A DNA stretch of 64,000 bases from Channallabes apus (Eukaryota; Chordata; Actinopteri; Siluriformes; Clariidae), in assembly GCA_030522415.1 (NCBI GenBank), contig CM060114.1:29702804-29766803 (forward strand), in the 5' to 3' direction. Below the pieces are notes generated by a model. That model saw only the letters and a program-made list of their open reading frames with translations. It did not search any database and was not told where the DNA came from. Positions 32,301 to 47,300 of this stretch are shown in pieces (position 1 is the first letter of the stretch; each line of letters opens with the position of its first letter). Position numbers and translations under genes: made by a program.

Positions 32301-35300
32301 GCGGCATAGCGGTTAGCACTGTCACGGTTAGCTCCTGCTTTCTCCAGGCTCGAGGGTTCGATTCCCACCTCGAGTCTGTGTTCTTGGAGTTTGGCACCCT
32401 GTTCAGAGTGTACCCCACCTTGTACCTTGACTTTGAAACATCAAAATAACAAAATCACAAAAGCAAAAACAAGAATCTTGGAAAAACGTATTGAATTTCC
32501 AAGTATTTCAGTATTCACACACATATATATATATATAATGTATATGTATATACAGTATATGAATGATCACAAATCCCCAAAGCCAAGCTCCAAAATCTAC
32601 TGGGAAATCCTTTATGTGGCTTAGTGGAGCTTATTGTAACTGCAAATATTTTGGAATTGCCTCTGTGCCAATGACCATAGTTTTGGAAAGGGTACATATG
32701 GTCGAGTGTCCACATACTTTTGGACATATAATATATAACATATACTGTACATCAACAAGATTTGTTTATATTCCCATGCAGGATACTAGTTGCTCAAGAT
32801 CTTCTAAACAGCTTTAATCACTGAGCAGTAAAATCATTATAAAATAACTGAGCTCTTAAACTTACTCTTGCTACTGTATACTGTAACCAATCAAAGGTCA
32901 CTGCAGATCATATTGTATATGGTTGTGCATATGACTAATAAAATTTGAATTTACATTTTTTTATTTGAATTTGGAGACATGAAGGTCAGCTGATCTGGAA
33001 GAACAGTATTATCAAGTGGATTTGCAAAACTCATCAAGCACCAGGATGAAACTGTCTCTCATGAAGACCTTCCCAGGAAAGCAAGACCAAAACTTACCTC
33101 TACTTCAGAGCAGAAGTTCATTTAGAGTTAGTAGCCTCAGAAAGCACCAATTAACAACCAGCACCTCAGATTAGAGCCGTTATGAAGGATTTACAGAGCA
33201 TAAGTAGCAGATATACATCTCAATATCAACTGTTCAAAGGAGATTATTCTATATTTTGGACTTGCCTTCAGCATTGTTTTAGAATGAAGAAAGAAAGAAA
33301 GATCAGGAAAGACCATGGAATTAGAAGGTGTGTCCAAAATTTTGACTGGTAGCGTAATTTTATGAGCAGTAAGAGACCTAAAGCTTAACATCTGGAGCAC
33401 ATTTACTACCTTTTTTCCTAATGTGAGTACGTTTGACCAGCATTGCCCCTTCCCCCCCTTTACAGAGAAACAGAGATCCCATTAAAGGATGGTGCCAGAT
33501 GTTTATTGCCGCAGCAGGTGCAAGCTGTTCTGCTCTTAGACGCTCAGAGAAACCTGATTCGTCTCTATTATTTGATTATTCTTTACCGAGGCTGATTTTC
33601 AAGTTGCGTAATCAAATACCGGTATGATTATTTTGCCATCAATCAAACATAATTGTTTGGCAGTGCTTGGCACACAAGCTGTTTGTAGAACGAACTTCAG
33701 TTTTTACAAGGAAAGGTTTCGCATTATCGCGACGCCCGAAGAAAGGCGAACTACCTGGCCTCTTTTCTCGTCCAGGGCAAGGAGCTCCTTTGGCTGTGCA
33801 TTTAATTGGAGCAGCCACGGTAAACAAACAAAGCCGCTATCTGTTCTTTTCCCGCTTTGTGTACCTTGCAGACACTGCGACTCCACAAGCCAGTAGGCTA
33901 TTCATGATGGGTCCAAAGGAATGAGGCTGATAGAATTACGAGACTGCATGGTACCTAACAATTTTATCCATCTGATAAGATTGATAGGTATCCTACAACT
34001 TAACCTAGACGCACTGAGCCACCTGGCAAAAAGGCCTCCTTTTGTGTTTAGGGACGAGACAGTCCTGCGCAGCAGAGCTAAGAGGTAGAGAGACAAGGGA
34101 AGAGAACGACCATCAGCTTCTTTGAAAAGGTATCACTGCCCTGTGTGAGTCAGCTGCCCTGTAATTTATTTCACCCTCTCTACCCCCTGCTGCCTGGATA
34201 CTTTAGACCCTTGGGAAAGACATTGAGGAGCTATGAAATTGCCTCTTTTTTGCTTCGTCTAAGTTCCCTCTGCCACGCATTAAACCTAATTATGCAGCTG
34301 CTACATTGTTGATTAGAAGCCATCCGGTTTCCTAGAAGGTGTCAGTGTGCTGCTTTCGCTGGACATCTCTTCACACAACAGTTTGGGTTTGTTTGTCCAC
34401 TGCTCTGAAGAGGTCCTCTTCCTAAAACAGTATTACCTTTTTGTTTTAATCTAGTTTAGCTTGTCAAGCAGAAAAGACATGTTAGAGCTTGTAAACTTTA
34501 GATACAATAGATAGAAAATGTACACACACTTTTTCGAAATGTTAACATTAGGTCCTGTAAACTTAATGGATTTAAATGAAACCAACATGTCACATGAATG
34601 CAGTCAATTTAAGAGAATTAACAACTAAAATTTCCTCCGTTTATATGCACACACTTATCAGAGTCAGTACTTCGCAGAGGTAGCTTTGGCAGCAACTTCA
34701 TCGAGCAATATCCACAAGTAGGTTTCACCAGAATCTTCAGATCTTCCACACTCCTAACAGCAGAATTACTCTAGTTTGAAGATGTCAGTTGTTTATATTT
34801 TTGCTGAAGGGCAGCAAAAGGCACGGTGGCTTAATGGTTAGCACTGTGGCCCTGCACCTACCTCCAGGGTCTGAGTTCAAATTTGTCCTTGGGGTCTGTG
34901 TGCATGGAGTTCGCATGTTCTCCCCATGCTTGGTGGGTTTTCTACCACCAGATTCATGCAGAATAGGCTAATTGCCAATTGCCTGTAGTGTGTGAATGAG
35001 CGATAGATTGGCACCCCATCCATCTTTAGAACTCAAGCCTTATGTCTCCTAGGTTAGGCTCCAGGCCCTCTGTGACCCTGTACACAGGGTAAAGCGGTAT
35101 ACCTTGTTCCAAGCAAGCCACCACATAATAGCTTTGGTGTTTGGCATCAATTTCTTGTTAGAATATCATCTTCTTTTTTATTATGTTATTCTTCAGAACC
35201 TCTTTGATCGTTGCTTCATCTTAATCTTGGCAAGTTCTACAGTCTTTGCATACGAAAAACATCCGTACACCATTATGCTTCCACCACCATGCTTTACAGT

Positions 35301-38300
35301 CTGGAAAGTGTTGTTTCTGGTGATGGGTCATGTTAAAATTCCTGCTGATAAAAACACGTTCCATTGCAGTCTGAGCCAGACGTGAAACATTCTACCACTT
35401 TGTTTGAGAACGCTTCATGTGTCTTTGTGCAAATTTCATACAGCACTCCTTTTGCCAGGTCGTTTCTAAGGAATGGCTTTCAATACCGCTATTGCCTTTC
35501 TGAGCAAGCCCCTTCTTTCCCAGTTATCTCGTTTTGATAAACCAAATTGTTCTCCAGCCTTGGAAAACTTTTAGTGTGTACCTTTCCACAACCTTTGTGT
35601 GGATCTGTACTGGACAACTAAAGAGCCATACTGAACACATGTTTTTTCTTTCTCAAGCTATGGGGTCAATTCCTGTGACCACAAAGGCAGGTGTTTATTC
35701 TTGAGATTTTATTCAGGCATTAATGGCACTCCTTCCGTACAAGAAGTTGGATTTTGATACTTTGATTATACTTCTTACCTGGCAGTAAATAAATATTCAG
35801 TCAATACAAACAGAATTTTTTTTTTCTGTGTATAGTGATCTGAGCATGAACAACATCAGCCAGCTGCCAAGCAACGCTTTCACCGCTCTTCACCTTCTGG
35901 AGGAGCTGTGAGTATAATCCCCAAAATCCACACACTCATTTTTTGCATTCGAAATTTTGGATATATACAATCAGTGCAGTAGAAGGGAATGTTTTATAAC
36001 CCTATTTGAATAATCCTATTTAACTGGGAAATAAATATCTGCTTGTTGCAGCCATAATAACATTTTCTGAACAGCTAAATATGTCCTGATTATCAGTGCA
36101 TGTGCAGAATAAGGATCATTGTGCACAAGGTTTGATGCGAACACATCAAGATCACAATCCAAATATCAGTATCGATAAATCAAGCAGGGTTCAAAACACT
36201 AGCGATCAAGGCCAAAGGTTAATCCAAGAGACAAATCCTGGAAACAGAACAGGGGTCATACATATCAAGGCCATACCAAATAGCATGGCTTAGAACTCAA
36301 ACAGTACAAAAGGATTGGTGAGGGTTTGCATAACACATTGGAAAAGCCCATGAGCTGTTAATACAGCCGCGAATTCATAAGTAAGTGTGTGTTAACAATA
36401 TGGTCGAGCTATGAGGCTAGCGTTTGCCTCTGCAAGGAGGTACAGTAGCTCTTTTAACAAGATAATGACATTAACACATAAGTGGTTGGAAGAACACAAA
36501 AGCCTTGCTTTTCAACTTCAAAACTGATTCTCTTCAAACTTTCACTCTATGAAAAAAAGTTGAGACTGCAGAGTTTCTGTCTGACTTTTTTCAGTCATGA
36601 AAGAGTTACGTTTATAAATGTTTCCTGCATGCAACTATGATATGAACAGTTAAAAAAGGAGTATATCAACTATGCGGTGAGTACAACAACCTGAAAGCAC
36701 CAGTAAACAGACTTTTATTTTTGCTTTCTGTTCTCATTTAATGCAACAATTTTCATTGCAAATTATTATTATTATTATTTTCTCGATAAGAACTTGATTG
36801 AAATTCTTCTTCTTGTTCTTTGTCTTTCGGCTGTTCCCTTTCAGGGGTCGCCACAGCGAATCATCTGCCTCCATCTAACCCTATCCTCTGCATCCTCTTC
36901 TCGCACACCAACTAACTTCATGTCCTCTCTCACTGCATCCATAAATCTCCTCTTTGGTCTTCCTCTAGACCTCCTGCCTGGCAGTTCCAACCTCAGCATC
37001 CTTCTACCGATATATTCACACTCTCTCCTCTGAACATGTCCAAACCACCTCAATCTGGCCTCTCTGACTTTATCTCCAAAACATCTCACATGGGTTGTCC
37101 CTCTGGTGAACTCATTCTTGATCCTATCCATCCTTGTCACTCCCAAGGAGAACCTCAACATCTTCAGCTCTGCTACCTCTAGCTCTGCCTCCTGTCTTTT
37201 CTTCAGTGCCACTGTCTCTAAGCCGTAGAGCATCGCTGGTCTCACCACTGTCCTGTACACCAAGAACTTGATTGAAATAGAACCTTTTAATTATTTACTT
37301 GAATTTTAGAGTATTTGGTTCATCCCCTTTTGATTTTAAAGGCAGTGTAGCCGGAAGCCTGCATGCACTCCACAAATGTTTATACAAAACCTTATGGACC
37401 ATTTTATGAGTCAAACTGGGACTTTTTATTGTGCAGAATAACAGAACACAATTATGAGAGTAAAAACTTACTTTATTTCTCTATATAATCCCCTGCCACA
37501 CTAATGTGCTTATCTCACTTATTTCACTAGTGCTTGGATACCATCAAGGTAGAACGTTTTCTCAATATGCTAGTGGAATATCTATACAGACTGATTCAGA
37601 TCTGAAGCGCTGGCCTCCCCGGGACTCCTTTAATAACCAACAACCCCTTATTCTGTTAATTATTCGGCAAAATGTTATCTCTTGATTTTCAAGGGTTAGA
37701 CGTTCCACTTGTTGAATTTTCACGGGAATGACTACAGTGAGCTATGATCTATGAGCTACCTTGGTCCGGGATCATCATTCCTTTTTTTTAAAACATTTGC
37801 ACCGTTCTAATGTTTTATTGTGGCTAAGAGTCTCACCGTACTGTGCTTAAAGTCTTCTGTAAATGTCAATCGGTTTTCCCCCCGTCATTCCCCAGAAATT
37901 TCATCACAGATCCTGGTTTGACCTGAACGCCTCTCTTAGATCAATGAGGAACATCTCAATGTTAACATGAAAAAAAAATGCAGAATCTTAAATACTGAAT
38001 ATACAGTACAGGCCAAAAGTATGGACACACCTTCACTTTATTTTCATGACCATTTAAATTGGTAGATTCTCACTGAAGGCATCAAAACTATGAATGAACA
38101 CATGTGGAGTTATGTACTTAACAAAAAAAGGTGAAATAACTGAAAACATGTTTTATATTCTAGTTTCTTCAAAATAGCCCCCCTTTGCTCTGATTACTGC
38201 TTTGCACACTCTTGGCGTTCTCTCGATGAGCTTCAAGAGGTCGTCACCTGAAATGGTTTCCAACAGTCTTGAAGGAGTCCAGAGGTGTTTAGCACTTGTC

Positions 38301-41300
38301 GGCCCCTTTGCCTTCACTCTGGGGTCCAGCTCACCCCAAACCATCTCGATTGGGGTCAGGTCCAGTGACTGTGGAGACCTTTTTTAGTACAAAACTCCAC
38401 ATGTGTTCATTCATAGTTTTGATGCCTTCAGTGAGAATCTACGTACCAATGTAAATGGTGATGAAAATAAAGAAAACACATTGACGGATAGATGGGAAGG
38501 TGTGTCCAAACTTTTGGCCTGTACCGTATATTTAGTATTTAATATCAACATTGACATTACTGTACTGTATATTGACATCTGAAATACTGTTGTTGATATT
38601 TCAGAAATGCTGAAACCTTCAATTATTTTCAATAAAAAAAAAATCCTAGGTTTTAAACTTGGTCTGAGATCTGGTGCCCACTGTATAAAGATGTGAAGTT
38701 CTACATGCTTCGACCTTATTAAGGATCAGGCTCCTGATTATGGCTCAGTATATAAACGGCAGAATTTCTAAGGCCTCGATGTTGTTAGACATGAAAGGAA
38801 GTGGCGTTTTAAAATACATTTTCCTGTTTAAGGGTGTAACTGGGTATGTAGGTTTTTGGACCACTGCAGAGACAGGAAAGTGGCTGTAGGGTCATGGGAA
38901 TAAATAGGTATTTAGTGGCTCGTATTAGAAATATTCAGGCTGTCTGGAGCAGAAAGATTTGTTGTATTCTGGTCATTAATTCCGCAAACCCTTCTCAACC
39001 TTAATAAACTTATGTGTCAATATTATGTTAATTCGTAAATCATTCATACTGTAGATGGAGTCAGAAATCTGCCTTTGGTGTTTATTTAGGTTGAGACTAT
39101 TCAGTGAGCCCTTGTGCCATATGGACATTATTTAGAGGAAAGTATGATCCTAAAAGAGACAACTATCATCAGAATAGATTTTATGTTTTATCACAGGTTA
39201 AAGGTGATCCATGAGAAGAGCTTCATATCGATTTTCTCTAACTCTTCCTCTAAGGGAACAAGTGGACCATCGCCTCACATGACATAATCTATTTTTATAT
39301 AATACAGCATAGAAACCACTGGAGAACAATAAAATAAATTATTTTGAGAATGTTTTGTCAGTGCTGCGTACTAACAGTGTTTATGTCTTTATAAACAAAC
39401 CCTTTTCTGCATAAACACTTGTCTTATGTCTAATTTAAAGTAACGGTGTGCATCAGTGTGACCGAATCTGTTCACTGAACTGCAGAAATCGAGGTCAGAC
39501 TGCACAAACGTTTTTGGACCAGTTCACTGAATGACCCACCCTGCAGCCATCATACGTCTTCGTCTGTCCTCAACATACCACCTTTCAATTCTGCTGTCCG
39601 ACCCTTAAACCGACAGCAAGAATGAACAGGAAGCCGTGATTTATTAAGCACAAATTCTCCCATGAGTGTTTGCTCAGGTGTAATGTCTCGGCTCTTGTGT
39701 TTGTCCAGGGCAAACTGCCCACTGCCTCTGCATACAAGTTGACTGATTTCTCAGAAACCCTGAAACATACGGAGAAGCAGTGTTCCAGTTTGTTAGTAGC
39801 GCCTGGATGCGTGCCCTTATTCATTATCATGTTTTCATGTTTCCCCCCTGCCGATGCCCCTCCCCCGGGGCCAGATACAACATCTCTGTGCAACAAATGG
39901 CACGGCCGAGTTAGAATGCGGACCCTTTGGTTTTCAGGGTACGAGCAGACCCTTGGCCTCTTTCTTGTCGTGTTTCTTGAGACACTGCGGAATTTAACAC
40001 TGGAGCAAAGTGCCAAGAACAGAGTCGATTCGAAGAGGTGAAACAGGATACTAGCCGTGTGTACTGTATCTGGCGCTGATTAGCACCAAGTGACTGATTC
40101 TAGGTCGATACGTTTCACACAGTAATTATTATTCTTATTAAAATTACAGTCAGGATCCTATAGCACCACGTCTTCCTAATTAATATATATTTGATCAGCT
40201 ACAATACAGTTGTATGTTCCTCTTAGTTCATAACAATGAAATTAAATGAATCCTAAGGACTGCTAATAGAGATGGGAATCACCAGGGATCATCCGATATA
40301 ATATTATAATGATGACTGGATGCCAATTAGATTTTTTTCAATATACTTTTTGAAAATGATAATTATAAACAAACAGCAAACACTTTGTTCCGCAGTGCTG
40401 CCTGCCAATATGTAAATAGTTTAGTGCACCATTCATCTTCTCTACCGCTAATCCTGTACAAGGTCGCGGGGGTCCTGGAGTCTATCCCGGGGGACTTTGG
40501 GGACACTGGACAGCGTGTCAATCCATCACTCGAACCTGGCCACAGTATTACCCACTACACCACTGTGCTACCTGTCTCTAGTTGATTCTCTTCAAATTTC
40601 CTTTAGATACAAGAATCAACTTGTCAGTAGAGATAAACGGTAACATGACGTGTGAATTTGTGCAAAAAAAACAAACAAACTGAATATCTGTAGCCTAGGT
40701 GTTTATAAACATTCATGGTATAAAAAGAGAATAAAGCTGGGATTTTGGATGGATGGAGATGATTATTACAGCGTAATCATTCTGTACGTAAGACGTATTG
40801 GAATTGACACCAAACATCATTGTGGTAAAAATCTAAACAATCTAAATACATATATATTTTTAATCCGGATTACTAAATAAGCCATGCACAAGTAATAATA
40901 ATTCCTTTTTTCTCTTTTTACATTTTTATTGTAGTTCTAGTAACATACAGTGTAAAAGCTATAGTTGTAATTGCTATTACCTCTAACCTAAATTGGCATG
41001 CGATTTAACATATACACTACCGTTCAAAAGTTTTAGAACACTTGCAAATTTCTTAGTTTTTGTTTAGTGATTTATTTTCTACATTCTACAACAATACTGT
41101 GGATTTCAAAACTATAATATAACACATATGGAATTAGGTAATTACGTAACAACAACAACAAACAACAGTTAGTTGTTATTGTAAGACACAGAGGTCAGCC
41201 TTTCTGTAATAGTTCTTGCAAGAACAGTATTGTCAAGTGCATTTGCAAAATCCGTCAAGCACCATAATGAAACTGTCTCTCATGAAGGCCGTCCCAGGAG

Positions 41301-44300
41301 GACGAGACCAAAACCTACCTCTGCTGCAGACGAGAAGTTCATTTAGAGTTATCAGCCTGAAAAATCACCAATTAACAGCAGCTCAGATTAGAGGCGTTAT
41401 GAAGTCTTTACAGAGCAGAAGTAGCAGAAACATCTCAATATCAACTGTTCAAAGGAGATTCATGCATTTTTTGGACGCCTTCAGCAAAACTTTACAATGT
41501 AGAAAGAAATAAACATCAGGAACCATCATGGAGTTAGAAAGTGACCTAAAACTTTTGAACAGTAGTGTAGCTTGTTTTGCTTTCACTGTTTTCACAGGCG
41601 ACTAGCGGGAAACGATTTGACGGACATCCCTAAAGATGCTTTTGATGGCCTTGTCAATCTCAAAACTCTGTGAGTGAGTCTTACTGCTTTATTATAGTTT
41701 ACATATTTGCCTGTAAGTATTTATTGTTGAAGCAGGACTATTAAAATTTTCTTTAACAATAAACTAATATTGACTGGCAAAATTTTACCACTTATTGCCA
41801 AATGCCTAAATGTCAATTTTACATGAACTCAACCCTAACCCTACGCCAGGAAGGATCCCAGCAGGAACCTCCTTTTTAATGAATATAACAGACACATTAT
41901 TTTTATACAGTATGTTCAGAAAATATGTATGTATGTACTTTCAATCATCAAATACATTTATTTTACTTTTATATTCAATATTTATTGTAGATTTTTTTTC
42001 AAAAGGCCAAGTTCAAGGAAATATCTCATCACTCTGATCATAAAAAATTGGACCATATACTTTTCATCCAAGATGTTTCTTTTTTCTTCATTAAACAAAT
42101 CTGACTCACAGTAACATCAGTGAAACACTAGAATCATGGAACAATAATTGAGCATAATTAATAATATGACATAAATACAAGTCACCCCTAACTACGTAAT
42201 TGGTGTCACTGTTAAAAAAAGAAAAAAAAAGTTTTATTTTAAAATACATTTGTCAATTTTAAATTGTTCCTGTGCCTTAGGTAACTATATGAAGAGCACT
42301 GGACAAATGGACAAATTCAAAAGCTATGTCAGATATAACTACATCTAATAATTATTAGATTTTGACGTAAGTGAAAACTGAAATTGAAGATTGCGGTCTT
42401 AACATTTTGTAAATAGTTATGATTTTATCTCTAAATTGTCATTGTTGTTAGCATGATTGGTGTTACCAGGAAAACACCAGTTATTTTTATTTATTATTAT
42501 TTTTTAAATTATTATTATTATTTATTTTTATGCAGTAAGCTCTATTTTTTGTGGATTCATAAAGTTTAAAAATAAGTTCTAGGTGTGAAAGAAGAAATAC
42601 GTTTCAGAAGATTTTTATGACCCAAATTCCACCTTTTCTGTAGAATGACGCATGTTGAATTTAGTTGTAATAATGTTGCAATAACGTTCACCATTGGGAC
42701 ATATTTTTTTTTAAGTTACAATGACTTCGTAACAATGGCGTTGAGATAGTGTTGAATGAACGACTCAAACACAGTGTTGCACATGCAACCTCAAAACAAC
42801 GAAATTTGAACCTTTATTATCAGCATTAACAATTATTTCCACCACGTCCGACCACATCCATGGTCCCTTAAGTTCCTGATAAAGTGTAGAATGCCAATCA
42901 GAGATTTATGTGTATCTCATGCATCTCTAGGTGTTGTAATGTTTTATTTTCTTTAAGAAAAATTCCCATGAGGTGCATCTTAGCTTCCAAATTCCTCTAC
43001 GTACGCTTTCACAGGACAGATCTCGGATGTTAAGTGTTTTGTTTTTAACCACTTTGGCTGCTTTCCATTTTAATATTTCTGTAAATTGCTGCTGTCCAGA
43101 AATTGCAGGTCAAACAAACTTTAATCAAGGTAAACAGAACAAATATGCCAGGAGCTGCCAGGAGTCAGGTGATGAGCAAACAACGTTACCCAGGGCAGGA
43201 TCAGAGTGAAATGAAACAGAAAACCACAATAGGATCACACCAGGGAATCAACACAGAATAAAACCAGGCCCGGTTTTATTCTTGACGATAAATAGCACAA
43301 AGCTGATACTTTGGTGTGACAAATGAGAGTCCTTACTGTAAATACTGTGTGTCCAGGAGTGTGTGTGTGATCAGTGATCAGGTGAGTTGCACTGCATTAT
43401 GGGAACTGTAGTTAAGTGGCAATTCTGGAGCATCCATGACCCATGATGCATCACCAGTTAAGAAGTTCACAGCTTACAGAAGTTCACAAATTAAATTTTC
43501 ATTTGGGGTTTTTTAACTGATGCCAACATGCCTGCTGCTGTGTCTGAAACATAACCAATGCACTTTAAAGATTACAGGCATTGCAAAAATATTGAAATAT
43601 TTCATTTTTAGTAAAAATGAAAACATAACTGTGCACTCAACTTGAATGTGGAATGATGTGACTAGCCTAGCCGCCTTTCGCTACTTATTTATAATATGAT
43701 TGACAAATCTGTCAAGAGGTTTAGCTAGGAATCATACTGACGTAAGTTAAAATGTCCTCCTCTTATTATGATGCATTGGTGCTAAAAGACCAGAGCTGTA
43801 CCAAAAGTAATATAAAAGTGGGCACTGATAAATGATAAACGCACTGGGAGATCATTAACGTCGACAAAGGAGATTTTCAAAGAGGATTCAATGATGATGT
43901 AAACATGGCTTGTAATGCAGCCTATGTTGAATAGTACCTTTGTCTAGAGATAGTTATTCTACCTAAATGTGCACTTTCAGGATAAAATTTTGAATTGAAT
44001 ATGTTGCCTTCCAATAAATAAAAGTTTTATTGTGACACTTTTTAAGATCTTAATTATATTTGTGCTCTGCTGTTTAGAATAGTTTTTTTTTTTACTGCTA
44101 TAAATAGTAAATAAATAAAAAATACAGTGTTACCTCAGCATACGAACATCCTGCCTCATGAATTTTCACCTTAAGAATTACATTTTGCAATAAATTTTTC
44201 CTCGGTATGCAAACGAGCCGAGCCGAACCGAGCCAAACCGAACGCTGGGTAAGTTGCGCGTATTTCTGGGAGCCGTTCAAAACTAATTTGTGTCAATAGA

Positions 44301-47300
44301 AAGCAAGCAAAGCAAGTTTTCAGATTTTTTTTTCTGGGGTTATGTAGTTTTTGCATTTTGCGCAAGGTTTAGTGAAGACATAACACCATAGGATCATTCT
44401 TGGTAAGAAGAAAAGGGAGCCACTTTCAGTTTTTTAATCATAAGTAATCATAAGTTTAAGTGATGTTTAATGTCTGTTTATTTCATATTTTACTTTATAC
44501 ATTTCATGATTGTTTTATATACATACAGTGGCTTGCAAAAGTATTCGGCCCCCTTGAACTTTTCCACATTTTGTCACATTACAGCCACAAACATGAATCA
44601 ATTTTATTGGAATTCCACGTGAAAGACCAATACAAAGTGGTGTACACGTGAGAAGTGGAACGAAAATCATACATGATTCCAATCATTTTTTTACAAATCT
44701 GAGGCCGTCGCAGAGCAGCTGTATTTGTACTGACATTAGATTACACACAGGTGCACTCTATTTAGTCATTAGCATTCATCAGGCAATGTCTATGGGCAAC
44801 TGACTGCACTCAGACCAAAGGGGGCTGAATAATTACGCACACCCCACTTTGCAGTTATTTATTTGTAAAAAAAATTTGGACAAAATGTGGAAAAGTTCAA
44901 GGGGGCCGAATAATTTTTGCAAGCCACTGTAAATATGTTTTTTAGTGTTGGAAATTGGTAATATTGGAAATCCTTATTAGGGAGCTGGAACAGATTGTCG
45001 ACATTTACATTATTTCTTATGGGGAACTGTGTTTACCAGACAAATTTTCGCCTCCAGAACAGATTTAATATCGAGGTACTGCTGTACTACACAATAAATA
45101 GAGAACTTTAAATAGCAAATCCCAATAACCCCAGACATCAGGAATCGTTAATGGCCGATTCGTTAATGATTTCTATGATCGGCCCCAAAAACCCTAATCG
45201 GAGCACCCCTAGGCTAAACCCACTTTCTGGAATCTTTCCTGTTGGTTTAAGGTGCTTTGGTCCAGGATGCACCAAGGTTTGTATAGTATATGAAAAATGC
45301 AGTGCGTTTTCAGGTGTAGCAATGTGGATAGCAACTAACGGCAATATCCTGAGTATGGCTAGTTCTGTTATCTTTTCGTAATTGGTGTCTGGTTCTTTTT
45401 TAAACCTACTCTAGACCATGATGCACTCTTTATTCCTTTTTCTCTCACATTCGCTCACAGAATGCTCCAAAACAACCAGCTTCGGGAGGTCCCCAGAGAG
45501 GCCTTTACGAGCCTGCAGAACCTTCACTCCCTGTGAGTACATCAGAGCACGCATATGGCTTAGTGTCTTTCAGACACACTCTTTCTCCTTTCTCCTCTCT
45601 ACTTGTTTTGGTTACAGATTGACCCCCTCTGTGCCAAGGCTCTGTTAATTACCATATGAAACAGAAGGTTCGGGGGGGGCGGGGGGGGGACTAAGCAGAA
45701 ACTGACACAAAAGAGCGGACCTTTAGACTTCTCCAAATGAATTCAGTCCTCACGAGGCCTCAACTTTGATCAGTTAAAAAAAAAAAGAAGAAGAAGGAGA
45801 AAGCGGAGTACAGGAGGCGGGATGAAGATTATCTTTCAGTGTGTTAGAATGTGCTAGAACCCATCTGCTGTCTTTATCTCTTTCTCATCAGCTTCTTCAC
45901 TCTCAAATACATGCAAACCGTCAGCCTGAGATCACATGAATCCATACGCACTGTTGTGTACAGCGCTCTGCCTGGCAAAGGGAACAGGGTGGCCATTGTT
46001 TGAGAGTATGTTGTCTCTTTGGGTATCTTTGGTAATAGTTGTCAGGGAAGAGAAAAAAAAAATGCTTCTTTCTTTGGCCTTTGTTTTCTTAGTGGTTGAA
46101 ATGAGGTGAGCAGAACTGCAGTAATGGAGCACAGATCGGCTATCTAGTTTCAGCTAATTTCACAGCGGAGATTATGTCATCCGTTAAAATGATTGAACCT
46201 GGCTTGCGATGTCCGCCTGCTGCGGTTATTACTTGAACAAACTGAGTTTAACAAGAAAAGATTAACGACTTAAAGGACGCACAGGATAATAAAAGTATTT
46301 CACCAAATCACCACATTGCAAGCGTCCAGTCCACTGCTTGTCCTTACCTGTAACTTATTACAGTATTATCATGTTTCAGATAATGATATCCAGCTTACAG
46401 TATCTACATCCTCAATCAGACCAAATAGTGTTTCCTATTTGCAAAGCTTTATCAGGTTGACTACAGGGACTGGAAGCCATTTTTGTTCGATTAAAGCGGA
46501 TTTGCAGTGACTCATAGATAATTACATTTATTGCTGTTCATGCAAGTTTTTGTTAATTTGCGTTCTGTTGGAGGTTTATGTCAATGCTCGCCATCTTTTC
46601 ATTCAGATAACATTTTTCCTCTCAGTTTATTTCCCCTATTATTATCAGCCTGTAATGTATTACTTTTTGTTCAAGTGAACGTCCCAAACACAACCTAAAA
46701 ACAACTAAATTGTAACCTTTATTTGCAGCATTTATGCAGAATAACATCCAGTCGCACAAAATCCATGGTCCTTCAAGTTTCTAACAGGGTGCACAGAATT
46801 CCAATCAAATACAGGAAGGACACAACAGTTTCCCACCCAGTTTCCCTCCCACATGGACCTCATGTCACGAATCCCTTACTGTTGTAATGTTAGATCTCAA
46901 TCTCATTTTCTTCAGAAATATCACAGTATCGTATTTCTATGGTCATCTATGGTCATTGTGGTGCCCAATGTTATGTGGTGCCCAATGTGTCCAGTGGGTG
47001 TGACCAGTTAAGTAACAAAAGGTTGAGGCCTTCTCAGACCATCGGTTCAATATTAATATTGTTTTGAGGTCATTTTTGCAACATTGTGTTAGTTGCATTC
47101 ATTCAACATTATCCTTTCGTCATGTAGTCGAAGTTGCTCCAACGTCACTTCATCAAAGTCATTATAAGGTTCAATACCAATGTCATCCCAATGTCTGTAA
47201 CGTTGCCAAATTAATCTCACTACAACATTTTAACAAGCAAACATTCCTGCTGGTTGGATGGCAAAGCACCATTTAGAAGGCAGAGCACCATGTCAGTATC

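Noticed and set aside
39585..40041. Overlapping 143- and 123-codon frames as genes
   Set aside because: Opposite frames of one intronic block with no domain, and no splice or start context that I trust.
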